A stretch of DNA of 64,000 nucleotides, taken from NCBI GenBank assembly GCA_036346375.1, contig CM070502.1, forward strand, positions 22,730,924-22,794,923. The letters run 5' to 3'. Each line of letters opens with the position of its first letter. Position 1 is the stretch's first letter. A program made the position numbers and the translations under genes. The stretch is from Guadua angustifolia (Eukaryota; Streptophyta; Magnoliopsida; Poales; Poaceae). Shown here piece after piece: positions 55,096 through 64,000 of this stretch. The notes below the pieces were generated by a model, which saw nothing but the letters and a program-made list of their open reading frames with translations, was not told the origin of the DNA and ran no database searches.

Positions 55096-56939
55096 TCAGC
55101 TCTTGTGATTTCAAATTTTGAATGCAGCGAAACAAAATTTGTAGCAAAGGAACAAGTGCAAAGGATGCAAGTGAATCAAGTGAAGAAAGTGAAGAAGAAG
55201 GAAGTCAAGAAGAAGCAAGTGAAAACGAAGTGAACAAGATGACATGGAAGAAATCTGAGTCTGACTGATGACAAAGACAATCAATTTGTTGCAATGCATA
55301 TGTTTGTCCCCAAGTGTTTTTGTATTTTGAGGGATATGATGCTTGTCATAACTTGTCAGCTCAATTGTAATATTTTGAAGCTCATATATTCTGAAGCTTA
55401 TGTGTATAGACCACATCTTGATGATGTATATTCTAAAGCTAATATATATGTGTCTAGATGGTTTAGATTCTGTTCATGATCAATTTGGTTCGCATTCTTT
55501 AGTTTCTGTTTAGATTCTGCCATGATTTATTTTGTTGTCATGCACTTGGACAATTCTGTCCATGATCAATTTATTTTGTTTAGATTTTGTCCATGATTCA
55601 TAACTTCTTGACGATTCTTTGAAAAAAAAGAAGTGCTTGTTGCAGCTAAACATGCAGCCATATGTTTCTTTACAATTTCATACATGAGGTCCATACAATC
55701 TGACAAAATTCAGCATTTTGAACAATTTGAATTATATTCTGAACAAAATTACATTCCCAACAACACCATTCTTTACAATTTACAGCATGTTCAACTTGTA
55801 TATATCAGGTCTATACAATCTGAACAAAATTCAACTCTTGACAAATTACAACGTTCTGAACAATTCGAATTACATTCTAAACAAAATTACATTCCCAACA
55901 ACAGCACCCTTTACAATTTGAATTACATTCTGAACAAAATCACTTTCTTTATAGCACACTCAAATTCTATACATCATGGAAATTACAGATGGAATTTTAA
56001 TCCCCACAACACCATTCTGAACAAAATCACATTCAACTGAACCATACAAGTTAAACTCGATTCAAATAGTAAGAGCTCCCAATGCACAAACAATGCAAAG
56101 GAAGTTGCTCAAAGTTACCATCTTTCTAGTACTTCTCTGAGCCCTGCATAATTACCTATAACTTTGCATATATGCACCGCTGCAAAGATACCATCACAAA
56201 TGATAATCTGATTGCTCTGACCATACAAGTAAACTTGCTCATATACATCATACAAATTCAAATTTACAACATGTCCAGATCATTCAAATTCCATACAGTA
56301 TGTTCATAAGTCTGAAATTCAAATATAAATCATGTCCAGATTGTCAGCTTGCAAGTGAGCTTTCTCCATTAAATCTAATATGTTCAGATTACAGCAACAC
56401 ATCATCTCTTGATTACAAATTTAAATACAATACAAATTACAAGCAGATTACGCAGAGCATACATCATTGCTATACATCTTCAAAAAAACAGGCAAAATGC
56501 TCTTCATCTCCAGCTTAAGCTAGTGGTTATGTACAATCATCAGGTGATTGGAAATCCTTCATGTGTTTGAAGTGGATTTCAGCTTGTCGAACCGGTGCTT
56601 AACCTGCAAGAGCAAACCATGGACTTTTTTGAAAGGGACAAACCATGGACTTTGAAGCGGCTGGAGGTGAGGGGGCAGGAGGCTAGGGTTAAGCGGCAAG
56701 AAGGAGAGGCAGTTGGAGGTGAGGCGACCCTACTTGGGGAGGAGGAGACAAGAGGCGGCCAAAAGTGAGCTCCCAACGGTGGCGACTGCGCAGTCGGGAA
56801 AGGAGGAGAGGTGGCACTGGTTTGAGGGGAACTGTTGGGGGAGGGGAGAGACGGCGGCGCAGCTAAGTGATGAGGAGACACGGCGCTGGCTAGAGGGTAA
56901 CTGCTACGGGAGGCGGCGACAGTGGTGTACCTGGGACCG
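55096..56939. other. Non-coding 3' part of the MULE
   Basis: AT-rich sequence to 56520, then GC-rich sequence toward the right TIR. Acidic Glu/Ser-rich coding-like text at 55150-55260 may be the transposase's last exon. Repeats at 55690-55960 are listed separately. The 238-residue minus-strand frame from 57295 is a GC-rich artefact overlapping the TIR. Confidence 0.5.
55690..55960. repeat. Imperfect tandem repeat of about 125-bp units
   Basis: AACAATT-GAATTA-ATTCTGAACAAAATTAC and ATTCCCAACAAC-CCATT-TTTACAATTT recur in the same order at about 55717 and 55858, with a partial third start at about 55918. Confidence 0.7.
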
Positions 56940-57172
56940 ACGGTGCAGCTTGAACCGGTGGCTAGGGTTTTGCCTATCGCCCTGGCAGCCACGGTGGAGA
57001 GACGCGCAATGGAGAGTGGCGTGGGTTGGGGGAGCGGGAGCGGGTCTGGGTCCGATCGAGCTGACGAAGGAGCATGCAATGGCAGCTGCATCGGATGGTA
57101 GGGGAGGGATGATCCGACGGCTTGGATTGCAAAGCACAGATGTGTTGGTGCTTTGAAGCTTACAATAGACGG
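56940..57172 (-). repeat. Right TIR of the MULE
   Basis: Inverse complement of 52262-52470. The outer end reads GCTTACAATAGAC on the plus strand. A second CACAATAGAC copy lies at 57290-57299, so the true border could be either. Confidence 0.8.
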
Positions 57173-57299
57173 AGCAGGATCCTCTCGTTCTGACTCTCTG
57201 CCGTCTGATCCTTGGCGTGGGTCCCACGCCACGCTGGGCCTGTGGCGGCGGCAAATGCAACGAGAGGGACGACGGCCGAGAATCTGCTTCCACAATAGA

Positions 57300-58600
57300 C
57301 TATATATATTATGTAACCCTAGCTCGAAATTTAATCAATAAAAGTTGAACAAATACAATGACCTAAACCCTAACTTTAAATCTTAAGCAACCCTCAACAA
57401 TCAAAGCTGCACCTTTTTCTTTAAGGTATTTTATAAATTCGTTTACATAGAATTACACATGCAATTTGAACAAAATTTTCCAAAATGCATGTACAACCAG
57501 TCCCGAGGCAACAACCATACATGGTGATTGAGGAGAGCGCATTGGTATACAAAGTGAACAAATACAAGTAGTATCTATTATAAACTAGCCAGCTAGTGCC
57601 TATGCAACATATATTAATTCCCTAGCGAGTAGCTTGGGTATCCCGTGTTAGAGTACTGCTCGATGCCCTACGAAGGTGATCAGGGTGGGTACAGTCACTA
57701 TCAGAGTCACGACGGATTGAGCATGTCGTCGTTGTTTAGTTACACCGATCCATACACACGACATATACATGTTCAGTAGTTGCACCGATTGAAGAATCAT
57801 TCAGCCTAGATGGCGCATTACGAACACTGAAAGTCCGCCTAGCTGCTGCATGAAATGAACTGTGATGAGTACAAGTAAGCACACGAGAGGAAGTATGGTG
57901 AGATCATTGTCGATGACACAGCAGTGGAGGTTGCACCGTATACGTACTACTACTCGTAGGTACGTCTATGCATAGTTGTCCACAAAATTCTTTTACTCAT
58001 GTAGCATATCTTCGTGCAATACATATTCATGCTCCTTTAATTATGCCTCTTGCACGTAGTTTGAGCCGATTGATGGGCTGTAGAGTCATCTATGCATCGA
58101 CAGGTATTTCTCTCTTTTATTATGTTTGAAATAATTATGATGGATGAAATACGATAGATGGAATGCATGGCACGGTTCCAAAGTAGTAATGTAACAGGAT
58201 TTCAAAGGTTTTATGAATCGTCAATTGTCATGCAATGGGACGAACGCAACAACATGATATTCGTGAATGTGAATATCATCTGTGTCAATTTTATTTCATA
58301 TTTATTATCTGTGATCATAGTATATATTAATTGTTACTAATTGCTGCCAATATTTCTAAATTTAAGGTATTTTATTTGCAAATACTTAGTATTTTGCATC
58401 CAAACAAATATGAAATGTAAATAAATGCTTGCATAATTTTTTTCATATTTTTCCTATTTTTTCTAGCCTCAAGAAATATTTCACAAGGATTAAAAGGGCC
58501 AAAATTTCAGTCATTTCAGCCACTAAAATACCAGATTTAAAATTTGAATTTTTAATTTCGATCAATTTTTGACCGAAATTTCGGATTTCAACCACGCAAG
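57300..58600 (+). mobile_element. Right part of family-B hAT-like element with possible transposase tail
   Basis: ATTATGTAACCCTA at 57310 matches the 45300 region, and 58340-58600 matches 45720-45975, so this is the right part of the element starting at 51890. At 57650-57960 a broken plus-strand frame reads YCSMPYEGDQGGYSHYQSHD and, after stops, RKYGEIIVDDTAVEVAPYTY. This could be the tail of a hAT-type transposase, but no dimerisation motif is seen. Confidence 0.45.
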
Positions 58601-59248
58601 ATTGAGTCGCGAAACGGAATTTGTAGCCTGGTTGAGGCCAACAGGCATCCACTTGCGCGTTTATTACGGCTTCGACTTCTTCCTAGGCCGGGGTCGTTGA
58701 CTCGAATGCGTCATTCACCATATAGCCGTGTCGTCTGCCCTGAGCCGCCGCACCGCGACGGAAGTGGTTAACCGGGGAGAGAAAAAAAGACATAATGATT
58801 ATCATGCCAGCTCGTAGATGTACAAGGAGCAATACCAAACTATCACCGAAAAAAATAATGTTAATTTTACACCGATGCTCCGATGGGGTGAGATCACACA
58901 ACAGCATGCCGTCCAGATTATGCTCACGCAGGTGGTCAGCGCCTGCCAGCCTCATCCGTTCATGCACTGACTGTTCCTGTTGCTCGGCTACCAGCATCAT
59001 TCGAACAAACCAATATCGAAAATGTATCAACGTAACGTGGTCTATCTATGTGCAAGCTGGTTTGGTACAAAACCGTACGGCGATGCTCCTACAGAACCCC
59101 TCGGCAGTCTGCCCCCACAATGTATGTGGGTTTTACCATGATAGCAGGCGCAGGTTGATTGCGTGGGGATGCCATTTGAGATATCCAGCTCAAGGATTTG
59201 CTCTGCGGTTTAGCACATCCCCTTGAAAACATGATTTAATCGACGGAT
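58601..59248 (-). other. 3' region of ARP3
   Basis: Contains the probable ARP3 3' UTR (adjacent to 59249) and mixed-composition DNA up to the family-B element. No separate gene is supported. No unambiguous polyadenylation signal was identified. Confidence 0.45.
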
Positions 59249-59292
59249 TCAGTACATCCCTTTGAAAACAGGATTTGAGCGGCAGATGCTTG
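59215..59292 (-). repeat. 39-bp tandem duplication of the ARP3 stop-codon region
   Basis: ACATCCCTTTGAAAACAGGA at 59254 and ACATCCCCTTGAAAACATGA at 59215 are copies with 39-bp spacing. The first encodes the ARP3 C-terminal end with its stop. The second lies in the 3' UTR and is not translated. Confidence 0.8.
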
Positions 59293-62200
59293 CACCATAC
59301 TCTTCATACTCTGCCTTTGTGTGGCAAGCCTGGTTGGGGGAAGAATTACCACAATTAGCTTACCTCAGATGATGAAAAAGAATTTTTTCAAAAATGGCAA
59401 TGATGCTTCAGAAGAATTTTCTGAACTGTAGGATTCACTTGCAAAAGTAAATATATTCACACTGCAAAATTTCGGGTGATATGAATTTTCATTACTACTG
59501 TGTAGAATCAGAAGTTTTGAGTACCTCGTAGAATTCAGCAGTAGAAGCAAGCACAGAACCACCAAACCAAACTGCAAATCTTTGAATTGGATGACTAACC
59601 ACATTAACTTCTATAGGTTGGGCCTGAAATCAATAGAGGATGTAGCTTTAATTTCCAAGTGCTAAACCACAACAAAGTGTGGTTAGTGCTTTCCTGCAGT
59701 CAGAAAGAGAACAAGAACAAATATGGAAAGTTTGTACCTTTCCATCTCCACCAAGTCGAGCATTAGATGCAAGGACCCGTGCATCCACTATCTTTTTTAG
59801 GTCCCGTTGTAATCTTCTGTGAAAATCCTTAAACATAGTAGATCCCCCAGACAAGACAATATTCTGTGCCATTGACAACAGACTCAAACTCTCTGCAGCG
59901 TCTTAAAATCATAAAAACAACATTTTGATCATACAAACCTTATAGAGAGCCCTCCTTGTGTCAATTGGGGATGATTGGATGCACTTGTCAATAACAACAT
60001 GCAAAGGACTGGTAAGGTCATTGTTGTAAATCTCAGGGTGGAAGAAGATCTGCACACATTTTGTGGTCATGTGAGAGGATTGAATTAAAATGAGCAGTGA
60101 GATCAAAATGTATTGCAAAAATGTTTCAGTACTCTTCCAATGTACAACAGTTACATTCATGACCATAAAGCTTGAACTAACTAGTTTGCATTTTTATTTA
60201 TCCGTGAAGCGAAGTTTATTTTTTTAATATCAGTGAAGTAAAGCAAACTCAATTAACAAAAGGGAGCAGTTCTGCATATCATGGTCAAGAAATAATCGAT
60301 TAAATTTTTTAATTTTTGAGCCTAAAATAGACGTGGCATTGCAGAAGTTACTATAGATGGTACACATTTACGTAAAACCAAATACCTCAGGCCCCAGGAA
60401 GCGCTCATATCCAATGTCGCAGGTGTATGGAGCACCAGTTTTCAGTTTGACGCCAGTCCAGTGTTTTATGTACTTGGAGGGCTCCTTGTCATGCTTATTA
60501 AATTCCTGAAATAACAAGAATAAAGGTAAATTATGAATATCTTTCCTTTTGGGTGATCTCTTCCATTAAAAACTCCTTGATTAGCTGACAAGTATTGAGA
60601 CATAATATTTTAAAGAAAACGATCACCAGTGGCAGAAAAAGTGAAACAAAAAAAAGCATATGCATTATTTGACATAAAGCATGTTTAGAACAGTATTTTA
60701 CATAATTAGATCCCAGCTAGGTGTTAAATGCCGATGCCTCAGTGGAGTGGCTGCTATACTAGCACACAGGCAGCAGACTGCATTGCTATAAAGAGGTAAA
60801 ATAAAGCCTCCTTTTAATAACAGGCGCTTAATGTATTTAATACCTTCACAATGTCTGAACAAGTATAGCAGTACATTTCTTTTACCCTCCTTGCTACATC
60901 AAAAGATTCTTCTGGTGGAATGTGCTCACCTCTTTCCTGCAAGCAAGAATTGGAAGTTCACTGACTTATAAGTATACTGCGGTTAGTCGGTGTCATTTTA
61001 TGATGATTTCAACTAAATAAGAAGCAAACTTTGCACATTATTCTTATATATACTCAAATATAAAGTCAATTCACCATGCATGTCAAATGCCAATAAAAAA
61101 AAACTTAAGTGGTCTTCTTTTCACATTAGATGTGGATGACATCAGTTTCAGTTTGTCCTTGTTTTGATCTAACCTTGAGTGCTCATTTATTCAGAATGGC
61201 ATAACTGATATCTTTATTTGACAACTATGGTTAGGCAACTCAAAGAATCTAGAAAATGTTTACAAAATTACATCCTGGCCTAAGGTTGTGATAATCCAAC
61301 TGCTTAAGTGTAGTGAAGAAGTAAGCAGAAATAGTTTGTTCCTTTCTTTAAAATACCTTTATGACTGAATTGCATGCTGCAGCTGTCTTTAAAATTTTCA
61401 GGTGAAATGTTTTATGCGATACATCATTAGATGAGGAATGACATGATAGCTATTTTTCTTTCAATTCCATCTCTAATTCATATTTCATTCCCTTATTCTA
61501 TGTTTCGACTATTATTTTCGTACATCTTTCATTTCCTTATATTTGGCCTTTTGGATGTCCAGATCTATTGGTTCACAAATAACAAATGATCACTGGCATC
61601 TGTTAACAAATGAAAAGTTAGAGTACTGATGGCCCAGAAGAAAGCAGTGGGAAACTACCTTTAAAAGTTGCCGAATAAACTGGGTAACATCCTTGCCTGT
61701 AATTGGAATAGATCTGATGCTGCTCCCAATGACATAACCATCAGCAACGGGAACAATGTGGGTAGCTCCATCACCAACATCAACTACAACACCTGTCATT
61801 TCACACTGAAAACAAAGCATGAAGTTCCCCATAAATACCCAGAGTCTGATGATCACTCAACAGGTATGAAAGGAAAACAATGATAAGAATGTGGTGCAAA
61901 CTGCAAATGATGGACAAAACAACCAGAAATGCCCAATTATCTAACTTAAAGAATATTAATTTCCCACAGAGTTGTATACTTGTATTACACTGAAGTGGTG
62001 CTCGGGGAAATTAACTTAAAACTGGCTCTTAGCCAAAAAAAAAAGTTACAACAGTAGATACTACTTGGGTAAAAATAATAGAAAAGGCAGGTTAAAATGA
62101 CCCCAAAGTATACATATACAAGTGGATCAAGTGGGATCTTACCATACTGACAGTAGATATTTTGGTTGGCTAATATATACTGTATAGATGAATACAAGTT

Positions 62201-63694
62201 GATCAGGTCCTTTCAGGCCAATGTTGGCAAGCTCAAGACTTGATTTCTGTTGGACTCTTAAGAGTACTACAGAAAGTAGCATAGCACCATCCTGTCTTTA
62301 AAGTCATGTGACGGACTAGGTATTTAGACATATTATGCAAGAAGGCTGAGTTAACCTGAAGTTTTGGGCCAAATGTGTAATTATACGGTGCATGTTAGAC
62401 GTTATTTCCGAGCAGATTGAGTGAAGATATTAGTGGGTTAAGCGGGACAGTCTTATGTTGATTGTGGAGCTTACGGTTGACTGGCCACATATACTAAGTT
62501 GTAGGTTAAAGTAGTTGAAGTGTCAATGTATGACTAGAAACTAGGTGTCAGCAACACATAGCAAGTTTTCTGATACTCAATATTACACTATAGCAGTTGA
62601 GAATTCAGAAAAATTGGTGCTAGTGAAACCGACAAGCACCACTTAGCAATAAATAGCATTAGCCACTTAGTGATGACACGATCAGAAGCTTTAGTGACCC
62701 TCCAGTTTAACACTCCCTCCAAATTGTTGTACTCATGTTTTCCCCAAGACACATGTCAAATTATCCAAGAAAAGGGAGAAGCTAGAGCATTTTGAAACAA
62801 CAGAATAATCAGGAAGCTAATAAATGAAGCAAACCATCAAAGTAAACATAACCATTATAGTCCATAACTAAAACATTACTTATTGGAAGCGCGCAATAAA
62901 GCCAGTTAAATTACACTAAAACATGGCCTTTGCAATGCCATCCAGCTTCAGGCTAAGAAATTCTTGCACTCAATATCGATGAGACTAAGCTCTGACGACT
63001 AACCTTCGAGGTGGTGTATCCTGCAGCGAGGGCAAGGACGGGTTGAACCGCTATGTACAGACCGGGCACATTGAACGTCTCAAACATGATCTCCCCTGTG
63101 TACTCCCGAGTCTCGGGAGCAGTCAGTGGGCTCTCGGTCAGCAGAAAATAATGATCTTCTGGATCACACCGGAGGTAATTGAAAATGCACTGCTGCCAGA
63201 ACCTCTCCATAGTGTCCCAATTCTCAACCTGAACGGTCCGTTTCAGCTCGAATCAATCGAATGCGGTAGAAAAACAGTAGCAATTTTCTCCTGCAATACA
63301 GTTGGGCAATTCGCACCCACCTGGCCGTTGTGAATGGGGTAGCTGAGGCTGTACGTGCTGCTGGAGCGGGAGCGAGACAGAGCATCCTCCCCTATGAAGA
63401 AGTCGAGATCGGCCATGACGCCCGCGCTGTGCTGCGCCAGCCAGTTCCCCTTGGTCGAGGCCCTGGTCTGGTGGGAGAAGGAGTCGTTGATGGCGACGAC
63501 GGTGGGGGTGATGAAGCATGGCTCCACGTTCCCGGCGAACCCCATCTTCGTGTACCTGCCACGGTTACCTTACTTAGATCAGCATCGCGCGTTACCCGCC
63601 GCGCCTTCCGCGCACAGATCTGGTCAGAGAGGGAGAGAGACGGGTACCCGGTGCCGTTGTCGATGACGACCGCGGCGCGGGAGGCGGCGTCCAT
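59249..63694 (-). CDS. ARP3: Actin-related protein 3, ten exons, 427 aa
   Basis: ARP3 is one of two actin-like subunits of the Arp2/3 complex, which nucleates branched actin filaments and in plants shapes trichomes and pavement cells. Exons on the minus strand are 63694-63648, 63555-63321, 63228-63004, 61805-61659, 60936-60844, 60505-60386, 60049-59939, 59863-59738, 59623-59525 and 59329-59249. They total 1284 nt and all introns are GT-AG. The start MDAASRAAVVIDNGTG holds the first nucleotide-phosphate loop. VVVDVGDGATHIVPVADGYV is the second phosphate loop, and NIVLSGGSTMFKDFHRRLQR with WFGGSVLASTAEFYE forms the adenosine side. The C-terminus is NPVFKGMY. Length matches plant ARP3 (about 427 aa). 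No stop or frameshift is seen, so it should be functional. Confidence 0.97.
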
Positions 63695-64000
63695 GGCGTG
63701 GCGCGGTGCGGGGAGCGGGCAGGAGGGCGACGTCAGCGGCAGCAGTTGGGGCGGCACCGCGGGTTCGCGCCGGGCGAGCAGAGGCAGGTCTCCGCCGCTT
63801 TAAGTGGCGGAGGCAGGAAGCGAGAGCGGGCGGCGGTCGCCGTCGCGGCGGGCATCCCAGTATCCCACCATCCGGCCAGCCACCCACCCAACGCCAGTAG
63901 CAAGCAGTAACCAACCACCAGCCAGCAGCCGCCGAAGGGCGATGATTGGAGGACGATACTAGAAGCTTCGAGAAGAAGGGAGGTATCGGGATGGGGTTGG
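63695..64000 (-). promoter_or_regulatory. 5' leader and upstream region of ARP3
   Basis: GC-rich sequence upstream of the ATG, with CGCC- and CCACC-rich stretches typical of grass 5' leaders. No convincing TATA box is visible within the 306 bp that remain in the window. The overlapping frames here are shadows of GC-rich DNA. Confidence 0.5.

Larger units (their letters stand above)
52253..57187 (+). mobile_element. MULE (Mutator-like) with FAR1-type transposase, about 4.9 kb
   Basis: Long terminal inverted repeats (52262-52470 and 56940-57172) bound a plus-strand FAR1/FHY3-like transposase remnant. The TIRs share AAGCTTCAAAGCACC, ACACATCTGTGCTTTGCAA and CTCCTTCGTC stretches at about 85 percent identity by eye. 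The outermost bases are unclear. TA-rich sequence on both sides could hide a 9-bp target duplication. It sits inside the family-B element. Confidence 0.8.

Noticed and set aside
56579..57295. 238-residue open frame on the minus strand
   Set aside because: It runs through the right TIR of the MULE, is Pro/Ser-rich with no domain, and its start is shared with TIR sequence that also occurs at 52262-52470. GC-rich artefact.

Overview
This window looks like repeat-rich nuclear DNA from a grass (Poaceae). The reasons are split genes with GT-AG introns, GC-rich 5' ends, nested LTR retrotransposons of the Gypsy Tat type and Copia type, and hAT, MULE, CACTA and Tourist-like DNA transposons. The species cannot be fixed from the sequence alone. 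There is one 100-N assembly gap at 9563-9662. Two host genes look intact: an RCC1-repeat protein gene on the plus strand (CDS 41501-44026, five exons, 534 aa) and an actin-related protein 3 gene, ARP3, on the minus strand (CDS 59249-63694, ten exons, 427 aa). A third host-derived piece is a GDSL esterase/lipase 3' exon, already decayed and split by a hAT transposon.

Layout. 1-9290: AT-rich DNA holding a 540-bp inverted duplication (721-1260), a Tourist-like MITE, an 0.7-kb foldback-ended element, a SINE with a 14-bp target duplication, a Copia LTR remnant and a 1.8-kb non-autonomous hAT (7158-8979). 9291-11209: a CACTA terminus running into the gap, then a minus-strand LTR carrying a GC-rich tandem array. 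11221-13110: decayed Copia gag and integrase. 13876-24342: a 10.5-kb minus-strand Gypsy element with a perfect 5-bp target duplication and an antisense ORF. 25531-40013: a 14.5-kb minus-strand Gypsy element with an intact integrase frame and a spliced-looking antisense gene, itself interrupted by a 3-kb LTR-like insertion. 40111-40430: a Copia LTR and PBS remnant beside the RCC1 gene leader. 44349-46168: MITEs and an element with CCCTAA-containing tandem repeats. 46237-51238: a 5-kb hAT with decayed BED/DUF659 transposase exons. 51890-58600: a second hAT-like element split by a 4.9-kb MULE carrying a broken FAR1-type transposase. 59249-64000: ARP3 and its 5' region.

Most of the window is therefore a nested transposon stack between two housekeeping-type genes. 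Three things stand out. Two members of one hAT family are both bounded by perfect 8-bp target duplications, and one is an internally deleted form of the other. Two Gypsy elements each carry an antisense gene convergent with pol. The stop codons in the decayed elements are almost all explained by C-to-T or G-to-A changes, as expected for methylated, silenced DNA.
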